From Corydoras sp. C115 (taxonomy: Eukaryota; Chordata; Actinopteri; Siluriformes; Callichthyidae), in contig JAFMOC010000002.1 in assembly GCA_019802505.1 (NCBI GenBank), forward strand, positions 4,159,001 through 4,223,000: a DNA stretch of 64,000 nucleotides, given 5' to 3'. Both the position numbers and the translations under genes were made by a program. Shown here piece by piece: positions 1 through 12,395 of the stretch; position 1 is the first letter of the stretch; the number at the start of each line of letters is the position of its first letter. The notes beneath the pieces are model-generated. The model did no database searches and was not told the origin of the DNA. It saw nothing but the letters and a program-made list of their open reading frames with translations.

Positions 1-3000
1 GTGGACCATGTTTTAAAAGTCCAGCAGCAGTGCTGTGTCTGATCTACTTTACTAGAACAACACATACTAACACACCCACAACCACATCCACGTGAATGCA
101 GTTTTGTTTGGAGTTATGGGGAATAACAAAGTAAGTGGAGAAACTACAAATTGCATCTCTATGGTAAGTGGTACTATTGAATTAGATAATGAGTTAAGAA
201 ACAAGGAGGTGTATGTAATAAGTGGCCGGTGAGTGTGAACACCCAGGCGTGTACAAAAAACAAAACAAAAAAAAAACTGACTAATGATGACATTTCCTTA
301 AACCTAATACACTATATACCCTCCTCCACCCTCATTTTCTTCTAATGACACACGTCTTGTAAAGTGAGTGTAATGGGTGATTAGTGGAGGCAGATGTCTT
401 TATTGAGGAGGGGTATACTTACCCAATGCTCCTTCACGGTTTCACAAAATTCTTTTGTTTCAAAGGTTTTTTCTAGTCACAGTCTTTATCTAGCCTCCTG
501 TAGCTGGCTTAAAAGTAAGCCTTATTAATAAACTGGCTGCCACTAAGTTGCTCATCTGTCTGTTTTATGGCTTCTTGAAGGTTTAAGCCTGTGACACATA
601 TCCAGATTTTCAGTCTAATTAGTTTCAGTGAATACTTCCTATTTGACCACTTCATTCAATAGTATCTTTGTCAGTTAGATCAGCATACTGAATGGAACAG
701 AAGTATCATTTATATACTGATTATTGTCGAAAGGCTCAACATAAATCACAAGTCAAATGTCAGTCAATGACCTTGTAAACCCTGGAGGTTTTCGCTTCTA
801 ATAGTCGCTACATCAGTCATGGCCCTTTTACCACTGCCAGAGTTAAAGGAAGGGTAGATTTCATACAAAGAAAAGGCTATAACCCAAACCAGACTACTTT
901 CCAGAGTTTTACCAGTGAACATGAAACTTGAACTCAACATATGCCTTATTTTCTGTTTTGTAAATCATTTTAAAGGGTTTCTTATAGGGTGTTTGTTATA
1001 TTGGATTGTATTGAAAATGAAAAGGCAGGAAGTAAGCTTGTACAGTGGAAGCAATATAAAAAACATTATGACAAATGGGCAAAATGCCTATTTAGAACAG
1101 AACTTTTACCAGTTACAAAAAGCAATAGAAAATATATGAACATTTCAATTAAACCAATGTTTGAGAATAAAGATCATTATAATAATGTGCATTGTCCACT
1201 GCAGTTGAAACAATGTAATGTTTTTGTGATTTTACTTACTACTAGCCACTTCTCTGCAGTGTCAGGGCATGCATGTCATACCTAGGCTTTCAATAATAGC
1301 CATAAGATAATGACAGGTGGATTAATTCAGACAGAGCATTATAGGCTGAAAATATGCTTGAAAAGATAAGATATATATAAGATATATATATATCACATGA
1401 TGGGTGAAACACATCTAATCTTATATCTTTGCACAACAAGAATTGCAACTGCTTCCAGCTTCCTGTCCTGCTTTTTGACCAGTGTTGCAGTCCCTAAACC
1501 TACAACATTGCAAGTCTCTTTACTGTCCTTTAAACTCATTTAAACTACACCATCCATACCACCTTGCTCTTCTTTACCTATTTACAATGTCTCTATTTAC
1601 TTATAAACTAGACCCCAAGTAATTCAACTCATCCACTTTCTTCACCTCAACCCTCTGCCTGTCCAGCAAAAACAAAAAACAACTCCTGAATTTTGCAAAT
1701 CTTTAACACAGTTTAAGTTTAGTACGTAGAATTAATGCTGATAGTACAATATATACATACTGTATTTATATATAAATTATAAACTTTTGCTTTTAGTCTT
1801 AGAACATAGCAAAGCTGCTTTCAGGCCATGATCTGATGTTAAAATGCCTATATACTGTAAATAAACATGTTCTTGAAGCTGATGGTTGCAAAATGACTAA
1901 AAATAATATTGTTTCTTTCAATTACTGTTTTTGGATATTACTTTTTGGATATTACTTTTTACAATATTCTGTTTGTCCAGCTATGTGTTAGAAATGTAAT
2001 GAATATGTCCATCTATGTGTTGTACATTTCTATTCATTTACAAGATCAATCAGTATCACAATAAACTGGAGGGCTACCATGATGCACCACTCTGAAAAAA
2101 AAAAAACTAAATATATTCCTTGGGATCAACTCAATTAAAATGTGCTTTAAATAAGTTGGCAACTCATGGGGCTGATCTCATTAAACTGTTACCAGTATGG
2201 TATAATAAAATATGATGGCGCTTTGTGGCAAAATATTAGCATTAAGTTATTGCTCTCACACCCTAAATGTCATTTTACAGCTCAGATATTCTAGAATTTC
2301 CAGACTATAAGAATGGATTTGGCAGGGGGCTATATTAAAACTATGTGAGCACCCTGATTAATGACAAACTTGGTTTTGGTACTTACAACTGTTTTTACTG
2401 ACAGAGGTATCATCGAATAACTTAATTCAAATCATCACGATCTTACGCTTAGTAAAAATCAATCATCAGCTTGCTCAGGCTACAAAACCACTTCCCAACA
2501 GACTAAATAGCTGGCAACCATTTAGACGATTGCAACCTCAGACTAATTATGTCCAACTATAGACTCTGGTTACTGGTGATTAACTCAATAGGACAAGGAG
2601 AACACCCATATGATCCACATCTGTTACCAGGGTGTTCCCACCTAAAACCATCACCACTGATGTCATGTTGAGTCAAATGTCATACATACAAAGGCAAATT
2701 TCACTTGAATCTACAGTACCTTAATTTCTTTAAGAATTCTCAGACTGTTAAATTAAATGATTAATATGAATATGTACATGCTTCATTTAAATGTTTTTTT
2801 TTCATTTACTTCAGCACCATAAGGAAACTATTATAGTCTATTAAACAATATCCTTTCTTTTGTGTCAATGGATCCCTTCCAGAAGTGTATTTATTAGGGG
2901 ATTAGAAACAGACTACATAAGATGGCTTGTGCTTTCAATAGTAACATAGAGTCTTTTCATAAAGCAAGGCTAAGCAAATTTCAAGCATTATCTTCAGATC

Positions 3001-4107
3001 ATACGTTCTACTGCTGGCTGTATAGGTCGTTTAATTGGCTAAAACAATGGCCTCATTCTTTGTGCTATGGCATAACTACCATTGCACCCAGATGTTCCTG
3101 TGGTATCCACAATAGTTGCTCAATTTCACAGGCTTGAGAAATAATACAATGCAGACCCCACTGGATATAAGGTCTTTTTTTACTTTACCCCCACTGAGTC
3201 CATTATGGTTCACCTTTGAAGAGCATAATTCTGTTAACATATTAATGTATTTTAACTATATTATAGGCTTAACAACTTCACTTTAATCAAGATCAATTTT
3301 AAAATAATAGGCATTTAGGTGTAATAGGTGTATTATTGTTACCATGTAAACCATGTAGTGATGTCCTCATGCTACTAAGCAACAAAATTGCTCAATGATA
3401 AAGGTATGAAGATAAAACCTATATATATACAAAGTGGTTCTCCTCTTAATTGGGGAGTCAAAGACAGAAAACAGAAGCTGTCTGCTTTTCACAGTTTTCT
3501 CCCAGGACACAGCAGTGTATTAGAGGATAAATGGTTCCAGCTGGACTGAAGTGGCATGTCTCTAAATCTGTATGGTTGCATTACCTCGCCATTCAAAACA
3601 CAATGCATGGATGAAAAATGAGCCTCGAAGGAACAACGGTTTAAACTAATGATGTGCCATTTAACAAAAAAAAGGATTTACCATCGAAGGTGGTTTATGA
3701 ACTATTACCAGTCTGAGACAAAGTGATCCATTAGAGAACATGATATATGCTTGAAGTGGGAGGAAATTTATAAGCAATAACATTTAATAGATATTGTGGA
3801 CACAATTAGCCAAAAATGCCACTGTGAGTTTTCATGTCAAAAACTTTTGAATCACACTCCCAGGTGCCTGTATGTACATGTGTGAAGTTATGAGAACTAT
3901 TAAAATATTAACTATAACTAAGAATAGTCTTTGTACTTTGTGTTTAAACATGTTAGCTTATGATCTTAGTTACATTCATGATTAACACATCTTTTTTCTT
4001 ATACTGTGAGGTCATATTTAAGCAAACACAACTTATTTACTGAATTACAGTGATTCATTCAGTTCCTTTTTCATAGGTTTGTTAAATATATCACCCAGCA
4101 ATGTGTT
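1..4107. other. AT-rich upstream non-coding DNA
   Basis: No gene recognised. The short open frames (915-1139, 989-1285, 2922-3137) have no family resemblance and look like chance. A (TA)-rich run lies at about 1366-1393 and a 14-base unit is tandemly doubled near 1932-1960. The 2900-3140 and 3440-3620 stretches are somewhat less AT-rich. Confidence 0.5.
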
Positions 4108-4355
4108 TTTGGTGCCTTCATATTTTTAACTTTGTAGGAACACTTTGGGGAAAGCCCTTTCCTGCACAAAGCAAATTATCTTATCCAAAATCTGACATCA
4201 TGAATGTTCATTTGCATGAATGGGCAAAAATTCCCAAATTTTGTAGAAAGTGTTTCCACCATAGTGAAAGCTGTTACAGCTTTAGAGTGGGATGCCATAA
4301 AAGCTCCTGTAGGTGTGATGTGTAAATATTCCAATATTTTTGTCCATATAGTGTA
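4108..4355 (+). mobile_element. Tc1-like transposon relic
   Basis: It contains a decayed end of a Tc1-like transposase region and the terminus tttttgtccatatagtgta at the right end. The middle of the usual element is missing. The open frames at 4101-4325 and 4204-4407 are remnants of this repeat. Confidence 0.65.
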
Positions 4356-4619
4356 TTTAAGAAGTTTTTTAATTAATTTGATCTATATATTTTGGATATA
4401 TTATTAAAAATTAATATCCTCATTTGATGGTGCATCTAGTGAAAGTCTTTTTATTATTTACATTTTTAAGGGGAAAATATATTATTTAGACAGAAAAGGT
4501 GTATTTGAGAACAATCTCTGTCATGAGCATGAACTTTTCTGTTTGTAAAATAGATCTTAACTGGGAAAATATATATAACACTGCCCACAAAGGCCAATTA
4601 TTTTGAAATGATCCCTTGC

Positions 4620-4920
4620 TCTTAGACTTTATTATCTTATAGCTGAATCCAAACTTTTTTACCCCAGCTCACATTCATACGAGTTACGTCACAGACACAA
4701 ATGGAACAGAAGGTGGGGGCCCCAGGAGGGCCAAAGCTTACAGAGAAAGCAAATAGAGAGGGTGTTCTTCTCATTAGAATCATCACAGATTCCCATGGGG
4801 TTTCTGAGGTGGAGACATTTTTGTCATTTACAAGATTCGTCAGAGAAGGGAAAGAATTAAACCTCAATGTAAAATATGTTGTAATTTCTTCATCCGTGTA
4901 ATAAAGTCTGGGCTTAATTG
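4620..4920. other. Candidate non-coding regulatory island
   Basis: A less AT-rich, non-repeat stretch with a CRE-like ttacgtca at about 4683-4690. Open frames on both strands (4637-4867 and 4701-4901) show no family. Conservation would need to be tested. Confidence 0.2.
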
Positions 4921-6234
4921 ATGTTCTAAATACTGTATGGAGAACAAGGAGTTATATATAGTAGACTTTGAAAAATCTATTTTTGAACTTCTATTTTTAG
5001 TTGCCCAAGGTTATAGTTCAAAGTAAATAACCAAATAATAGTAATCTTCTCTTTTTGATTACAAGCACATTGCTGGCAATGTAATCTTTGTGAACATCAA
5101 GGTATGTTAGGTCTGACAGTTTCACAGACCTTAAATCTCCAGGGTAGGAAAGAGGAGGAATTGAGGAAATCCCCACTGTTCCAACCATGACCTATCACCC
5201 AGCACGGATACAGATGACCTTGCTGTTCAAGATCAGACCAAGTACTGTTCCACAAAGATGACATCATACAGACTTACATGCCACTATGATTTCCGACTGG
5301 AATAAAAGCCTAGTAGTACACAACAAAATCTTGTCTTTAACAGAATGTTCTCTATTTGTTACTTAGTCAGGACAGTTATATCCACTTTTTATAAAGTATT
5401 ATTTGTCCACTATTTACTATAGTATTAAATACTGAGAAGTCCTAGGATGGTTCATGCTTCTGATGCTTATGGTTAAACGGTTTTTCAAACACATGTACAT
5501 CATGAAGTCAGATTTCATCAGATTGTCATTAGAAACTAATGTTGGGTGAAATGAACCATTTCTTAGCTAATCAGTTCAATCAGAGACAAATAGCATGCTT
5601 GAGAAATGCAGCTTGGCCACACGCCCACTCTACCATAGAAATTTACCATCTGTTGTCACTTGTTAACTTACACAGTTTAATAAAGTCAGTTACCATGGAA
5701 TAATGATTCAAGAGTCCTTAACTGGCAAGAGCCAAAAGACCCTCAAACATATGACATTTCTGTATAAGCCATAATAGTCATGAATCAAGACTGAATCACT
5801 GAATAATCATCTCATCAACCCTGCAGTGAAGGGAATGCATCCTGGGAAATTTCTTTCAAAGAATACTGATGAATACATATTACAAAATCCTAAAAGTAAC
5901 TTTATAGTTTAACAGATTTTTTAATAGACATTTCAATTTGTAATTACCCATACAATTTAGTTTAGTATTCCATTAATTTCATTAATTAAAAAACACATCT
6001 TACAATTTCTCCAAGACGTACAAAAAAATACTTATTTCACAAAATTTAATGAAATAAAATTTTACAAAACTGTTTTACAAAAAGACCTCTAATGTTTGCA
6101 AAGAAATATTTCAAACAGATAAGCTTAAGGGTTTAAAGTTTCTGTTCAATTAAAACAAGTAATAGAAATTATTATTTAAAAAAACTTTCATAAATGTTAT
6201 TTTTATTCTAAGTGTATTACTGACATAAAATATT
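4921..6234. other. AT-rich non-coding stretch
   Basis: No gene or clear repeat recognised. The composition falls to long A/T runs between about 5870 and 6230. Confidence 0.45.
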
Positions 6235-6725
6235 GGGTAACACCTTACCTAAATCCGATATCCGATCTGTCATAGTGCATTAATGTCACATTTATAAAGT
6301 TTATGAAGTATTCATCATTTTAAATAATACTTGTCATACGCCTTTACTAATGTCTATAGATGTACATAACCATACTTATAAAGTGTAATAAGACCATGAC
6401 ATAAGGCTTTATAACACAAAGTGACATAACGCATTGTAAATTATGTACTTTAAAAGGGACAGCATACATAGTAGTACATAATGACTTATCAACAGTTATA
6501 AATGCTTTTTATAAACTTTAAGTAAAGTGTAATCAGCTTGTTTTAAGTAAGAATGTCTAAACATCCAAAGAATCAAAAGTTTAAATAAGTTCATATTATA
6601 ATGCATTATGTCACTTTTTTTGTCAATTTATGACTATGATTATGAACATCTATGTAGTTTAACAAATGCTTATGACAAAAGTTATAAAACATTATGAATA
6701 ATGTAAAATCCATTATGAATACTAG
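6235..6725 (+). mobile_element. AT-rich palindromic MITE, copy 1
   Basis: It starts with gggtaacaccttacc, the terminus of a common teleost MITE type, and is full of short data-ttataa-acattat repeats. Its interior is the reverse complement of copy 2 at 9456-9965; for example ttaaataagttcatattata here matches its complement there. The right terminus is degraded. Confidence 0.65.
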
Positions 6726-6845
6726 ATTCATGGAATGTGATTCCAAATATTGCCTTACAATATTTTATTAAAGATTAAATTTATAACCAAGCTAATACCA
6801 CCTATCAGTTAAAGAGGCTGAGAGCAGGTCAGTATTGAAACAACC

Positions 6846-6990
6846 AGGGTGGGGTGTCAACATGACTCTCTCTTCATCACAGACACCCACAAACTGTAGA
6901 AACATGTTGAAAATGGGCATGCTCCAAGCACATTACAATTATTTACTGCTCTTCACACATCATCTTGTCTATGGAAATTAAATTCCCAGT
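6846..6990. repeat. Unclassified dispersed repeat, copy 1
   Basis: About 145 bases beginning agggtggggtgtcaacatga recur in the same orientation at 11557-11703 with roughly 80% visual similarity. I do not recognise the family. Confidence 0.6.
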
Positions 6991-7150
6991 CACAGCACTG
7001 GCCTCTGAACACAACACAGAAGGTAGCGTGAGACATAAATCCTATGGACAGTATTGGTTCCGTTACAATGGGTAAAAAGTAATCAACTACCTTCTCATGT
7101 AATTTTGACAATTACGTGATTCCAAATTTGTGGATAAATTTAGAGATTTG

Positions 7151-7367
7151 GAGGCATGGTATCTCAGTGGTTAGGGCATTGGGCTATCAATCTGAAGGTT
7201 GTAGGTTTAAATCCCATGACCACTGAAGTTACCAATGTGGGTCCTTGAGCAAGGCCCTTAACTCACATTACTCCAGGGATGTCGTGATTAACCCTGTGCT
7301 CACCTAGTAAGTCGCTTTGGATAAAAGCGTCTGCTAAATGACCAAATATAAATGTAATGTAAATGTA
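7151..7367 (+). mobile_element. tRNA-derived SINE (tail ctttggataaaagcgtctgc type)
   Basis: The head has a tRNA-like A box (tatctcagtggttag) and B box (ggtttaaatcc, 7204-7214). The tail holds the aagtcgctttggataaaagc motif followed by short aaatgt units, the classic end of a widespread fish SINE family. Confidence 0.75.
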
Positions 7368-7414
7368 GAGAATGTTTTTTTCTGTTCCAGCCTAAGTAGG
7401 GTAATGCACATCTC

Positions 7415-7660
7415 CAGGTCTATAAAGATATGAGTTTTGTCAAGTACTTGACTTGCCCACACAGAGCTCTGACCTCAGCCCCAAAACACCTTTGGGATTA
7501 TCTTAAACTGAGACTGTGAGAAATGTTCCCTGTCTGACTTGGTTGTTCTTCTAAAATAATGGGCAAACAATTGTAGAGACTCACTTCAAAATATTTTAGA
7601 AAACTCTTACATAAAGGTGGAAGGTATCATAGCTAAAAAAGTTAGCCCCATGTAATTAGT
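7415..7660 (+). mobile_element. Tc1-like transposon relic
   Basis: Decayed copy of the transposase region with the tacttgacttgcccacacag and ccctgtctgacttggt segments. It matches the other Tc1-like relics here (for example 18450-18875), with many indels. Confidence 0.6.
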
Positions 7661-7887
7661 TACTTAGGTACCAGAGTGGTTAAGTAATGAGTTGTGTGAC
7701 AGTAGCGCAGTGGTGCTGGGGGAGGAAAGGTGGAGATGACAGTGTTGGTTTTGGAAGAAATGAATGCAAATCACAATACTTATAGCTGTTGGAACAATGC
7801 ATCCTGAGTATTACCAACATAATTTATTGTAAGATGTCAGCCCACATATTCTATGAACTATTTGTTAAGAATCATAAAACTATTCAG

Positions 7888-8206
7888 GGTGGCACGTTGT
7901 AGTGGTTAGCACATCGCCTCTTATCACTGGGCATCCAGGTTCATATTCTGATCTAGATTTTTGAGAGTTTTCGTGTTTTCCCTGTGGCCTCAAGGGTTTT
8001 CTCCTACTTCTTTGGTTTCCTCCCACAGGCCAAAAACATAAGATTCAATGTGAATTAGCTTCTCTTAATTGTTCCTATATAGTGTTTGTGTGAATAAGTC
8101 ACTACCCAGTGTGTATCCTGTCCAGGGTGTATCTGCCCAGCGCCCGAAATGTTCTACCCTGGATGGGCATAGGGAACCCACCCAATTAATCAGAAGATAA
8201 TGAGAT
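7888..8206 (+). mobile_element. Mermaid-type tRNA-headed SINE (old copy)
   Basis: The head ggtggcacgttgtagtggtt, the conserved middle tttcctcccacaggccaaaa and the tail cagaagataatgaga are present, with many substitutions. Confidence 0.75.
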
Positions 8207-8639
8207 GTGATAACACATAATACCTATTTTTGTGGTTGTACCTTACGCTTGTAGATAGCTAACTCCCAAGTTTCTGAATTGTTTTCTTCCTTATACTCAA
8301 GTCTAATCCAGTCATCTGGGGAACATTTGCCTACAGCTTAATGCCTTCCACATATTTAAACTTACAAGCCATTTTCACCTACTGCTTTAGCCTACTCACA
8401 CAGTTAAATTCTGTTCAAGTTAAATTCTGAATACAGAAAGAGGTTGCCATGTGATTAGCTGATTAGATATTGGTGTTATCAACAGATAAACAGATATACC
8501 TCATAAAGTGTACTAATCATTTGTCATTGGGCATGTTGTCTGACTTTAAAGAATTTTAGTGCAAGGTTTTTTTTTGCGAAAACATTTATACATATTCTGT
8601 ATGTACATAATTCAGAAAACTAGACATGCTAAAGCCTAT

Positions 8640-9341
8640 CATATTAGACTCATATCTCCCAGTTACATGCTGTGTGTGTGTAAACAGGTTTATTAGAGAG
8701 TGTGTAGCAGGTGGAATATATCTTTGAGCAAAGCACGTTGTGGTGTTGCTTTGGAAGACGGAAACACAAAGAGCTGAGGCGGGTCTCTACACTTTGTTGA
8801 TTAAGACTTCAATCCATTGAGACTGTTGCTTATTTTTTGCTATACACATGTTACACTTGGCTATAAAACAATCCAAGTCAGTGAGATCAGAAAGAGAAAG
8901 GGTGCGTCCTAACAATTCCCTTTGGGGAAAAGAAAACACTCTAGCAAAAGGTCTTGTGGTTTTGTTGGCCAATGTGCGCCTGCCCTGTAAGGATGCATCT
9001 GTGGTACACTGAAATTTACACCAAACCACAATAAAGCAAAAACATAGTTCACGCAAAGGCATGAACAAATAAATTAATTCGGTTTTAGGCGGGCAATCTA
9101 GGGAAACAATGAAGAAAATTAAAGCCTTAATGCTGCATACACTAAGATATACATACAAAGGCATCAGTCCATCACACACATAGGAACAATGTGGGTGCAA
9201 CCAAGAGTAAACATGCAATTTACTGGACCACATTACAACATTGTGTACATTATTGTGGGGGCCAAACATGTAGATATATGTTAACAAGTAGTGTTTAAAA
9301 AAAACATTTGCGGAAATGTCCATGTGAAAAGTGTTGTACAA
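8640..9341 (-). other. Candidate regulatory island with an orphan frame (8787-9341)
   Basis: A minus-strand frame of 184 codons is open here. It shows no recognisable domain and its composition is skewed to Phe, Cys and Leu, as expected of translated AT-rich DNA. The plus strand from 8690 to 9110 is richer in mixed sequence (for example aacaatccaagtcagtgaga) and looks more like an enhancer than a gene. I would not annotate a protein. Confidence 0.2.
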
Positions 9342-9455
9342 TAAGGTACTCTATTTTCTTATTTCAAGTCAGGTTGAGACGTGTACCTCCATTGTGTATA
9401 CAGTATATTAAAATGTAGTGCAATGCAAAAAATCTAAAGCACTTACAAAACATTT

Positions 9456-9965
9456 GGGTACCACTTTCTATGAATCCTCTGTGTGGTATTTATAATGCAT
9501 TGTAAGTGCATTTATAAAACTTTATAAAGTATACATAACACTTCATAACATTTGTCATAAGCCCTTGTTAATGTATATAAATGGTCTTAATCATGGTCAT
9601 AAATTGTTAGAACAATTTTACATAAGCCTTTATAACACAAAGTGACATAACGCATTATAATATGAACTTATTTAAACTTGATTATTTGAATGTTAAGATG
9701 TTTTATATATATAAGATATAAAACAAGCTGATTACACCTTACTCGCTGCTCTCTATAATAAGTTAATGAAGTTAAAATATATAATTCATAGTGCATTATT
9801 TCAATTTGTGTTGTAAAGTCTTATAGCATGTTCTTATAACACTTTATAAATGTGGTTATGTACATATATGAACATTAACAAATTCTTATCACAAGTATTA
9901 TTAAAAATTACAAATACTTTATAAAGCTTTAATGCATTATGAATGTATTCAGGTAAAATGTTACC
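9456..9965 (-). mobile_element. AT-rich palindromic MITE, copy 2 (inverted relative to copy 1)
   Basis: The ends gggtaccactttctatgaat and attcaggtaaaatgttacc form imperfect terminal inverted repeats. The interior repeats copy 1 in the opposite orientation, sharing aaaacaagctgatt and gcattataatatgaact. No coding capacity; a transposase in trans is inferred. Confidence 0.7.
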
Positions 9966-10224
9966 TTCATTTGTTTTAAATCATTTGTCTCTGCAGTAAG
10001 AAAGATTTTTACTCTATTTCTCTATCCCCAGCAATGCTGGGGAAAGAAAGGTAGAGGGGGTGAAGCTGATGTGGCTTCCACTAATGAACAGCCTTTCTAA
10101 ACTGCAACATAACATGTTGCCAGGGGAGAAAGATCTAGGAACAACTTTTGATGAGGAACATTGGCCCACATTTGTATTTAAAAGTAATTTTAAAAGCAAT
10201 GTTAATTAAGCCAGTTGCTGTTGG

Positions 10225-10440
10225 TCCGGTTCTCATTCATACCCACCCTGTTACATTGATGCTGAAAATCACGCTCCTGTTGTTCCATGGATGTGGCGTG
10301 AGTTGTTACAGTTTATGAAGGCTGCACAATTTCATCAGGCAAAACCGCATCAGGTGCAGTAATTACTTCCAATCAAAATGCATCACTGATGTCTCCACAT
10401 TTACTTCCCCTGTGCCGCTGTGCTAACGTCAAAAGCACAC
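10225..10440. promoter_or_regulatory. Candidate conserved non-coding element upstream of has2
   Basis: A balanced-composition, non-repeat block about 7 kb above the inferred promoter. It includes gcatcaggtgcagtaattac (an E-box-like caggtg next to a homeodomain-type taatta). Recognition rests on its look only; alignment to other fish is required. Confidence 0.25.
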
Positions 10441-10931
10441 CTAACTCTACATAATGATTCAAATAAAATATATTTACACTTCATTTTATCATCTCATCTT
10501 ACCATGTATATGCATTTTGTTGCTCTACATACTGTAGTCCATCTGTTATTGTACATACTTAATTTCCTTTACTTGATTTACTTTTCTAATAGCCAGGACT
10601 CTACACAACCAAGCACTATCATATTTGTGCATTCTTTGAATGAAAAACAGGCCATTTTGATCATTCTATAGTTACTTATCCATATTCTCCATTCATTCCT
10701 GCATGATGCTTACAAAAGGTAATGTCCATTAGATTTTTGTTATAGTCAGATTGTGTTTTTGTCAGTTCACCCGCAAAACTGTAATTATATTTAATAAAAT
10801 ACAAATTATCTGCCAGTGATCAAATTTAAGATTCACGAGTGCTCCAGCAAATAAAGGTTTCAATAAATTTGAAAAACAAAACTTTCACTATTTAGAATCA
10901 ATAACAAAATTGTCCAAAGGCCAGTTGACTT

Positions 10932-11000
10932 TAAATCAGAATCAGATTACATTATTAATCCCAGGGAGAAACTGCAGATGTTACAGTTGCTCAAGTTTTC
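10932..11000. repeat. Possible LINE-tail-like repeat fragment
   Basis: The segment aatcagaatcagattacatt followed by attaatcccagggagaaa resembles the tail found at many fish LINE insertions. It is short and uncertain. Confidence 0.35.
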
Positions 11001-11045
11001 TGAATTATGTACATACAGAATATGTATAAATGTTTTCGCAAAAAA

Positions 11046-11262
11046 TCCATCCATCCATCATATCGCACTTTATCCTGTACTAGGTTCAGGGGGGGATTTC
11101 CCATGCCCATTCAGGGGAGCACATGGGGCGCTGGGCAGATACAATCAGGACAGGCCACCAATCTATCACTGGGCACACACTCACTCACACAAACACACAC
11201 AAACACACTCTATATGGGGCAATTTGGAGAATTCAATTGACCTTGATCCATGTTTTTGGACT
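11046..11262 (-). mobile_element. Mermaid-type SINE, truncated
   Basis: Reverse-oriented copy. The tail complement atccatccatcatatc leads into the body gcccattcaggggagcacat, then ctctatatggggcaatttgg. It breaks off after tttttggactgtg, so the tRNA-like head is missing. The two open frames here are SINE-derived. Confidence 0.8.
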
Positions 11263-11556
11263 GTGCTGACACAGTGAGCATGTAATTTTTTTTTTTTTTT
11301 CAGAATCAGAATTGTGCACTCACCAATGAATTTATAATGAATTTATATGAAAAAAATTTCATCACAATAAAACTATATGACTCTCCGGAATCCCAGTATC
11401 ACTTGGGAGGATTTATATTTGACCAAACGTAACATGCTTTTGACATCCCACATGGGTAACAGAAAATAAAAAGGAAATTCAAGAACAAATAGAGTTGCTT
11501 TGTTTTGTTATGTTTTGGTTTACGCATTCTCTATGGGCAATTTTTTTTCAAAAGGT

Positions 11557-11703
11557 CAGGGTGGGGTGTCAACATGACTCCTTCTTCATCACAGACACCC
11601 ATACACTGAAGAAACACATGTTGGAAATGACCATGGTTCAAACTTATTACATTCATTCGCGGCCCTTCCCACATCCTCTTGTCTGTGGATAATTAGTGCC
11701 CAG
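11557..11703. repeat. Unclassified dispersed repeat, copy 2
   Basis: Same orientation as copy 1 at 6846-6990, sharing agggtggggtgtcaacatga and the cttgtct-tgga portion. Confidence 0.6.
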
Positions 11704-11907
11704 AAACGGAACCAACCACAACAAAACACTTGACCATTGATCATAGAACATGCTCCACATTGTTTCCATGTTGTGGAAATCAGACTTGTGGAAGTCCACA
11801 AGCAATATGAAGCTAACTTACTAAAACTTAATAAAAAATTTTAAAAGTGCAAACCTTAAGGAGGTTTTCTCATATGAAATAAAATAACACTTACAGTATA
11901 CGCATTT

Positions 11908-12262
11908 GGGCAGCACGGTGGCTTAGTGGTTAGCACGTTCGCCTCTCCCCATCTGGGTGGAGTTTCCATGTTCTCCCCGTGTCAGCGTGGGTTTCCTCCG
12001 GGTTCTCCGGTTTCCTCCCACAGTACAAAAACATGGATCAAGTCAATTGAGTTCTCCAAATTGCCCATATAGAGTGTGTTTGTGTGCGTGTCTGTGTGTG
12101 TGAGTGTGTGCCCAGCGATAGATTGGCGCCCTGTCCTGGGTGTATCTGCCCAGCGCCCAAAATGTTCTCTCCTGGATGGGCATGGGGAACCCCCCCGCGA
12201 CCCTAATATAGGATAAAGCGGAAGATAATGAATGAATGAATGAATGAATGAATGAATGAATG
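11908..12262 (+). mobile_element. Mermaid-type SINE with B-box deletion and (ATGA)n tail
   Basis: The head cagcacggtggcttagtggt is intact, but the sequence jumps from gttcgcctc to the downstream ccccatctgggtgg. This removes the B box found in other copies. The tail is a long pure gaat/atga run (12228-12262). Confidence 0.85.
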
Positions 12263-12395
12263 AGAATACACATTCCTTTCTCTTCCAAGAGACCTTTCAC
12301 CTTTAAGGTTTGATTAAAGGTTGACTCATCTTACAAAGTATTTAGCAAAAACAGAGCTTTAGATCACACCAGCAAAGGAAAGTACATTTAGAAAT

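Noticed and set aside
12228..12262. Short regular repeats as a CRISPR array
   Set aside because: It is the (ATGA)n tail of a SINE; no spacers, and the window is vertebrate.
12043..12300. Frames with THTHRHAHKHT-type repeats (also at 11007, 18028, 24657, 26229, 42629 and 49486)
   Set aside because: Translations of Mermaid-type SINE copies, not genes.
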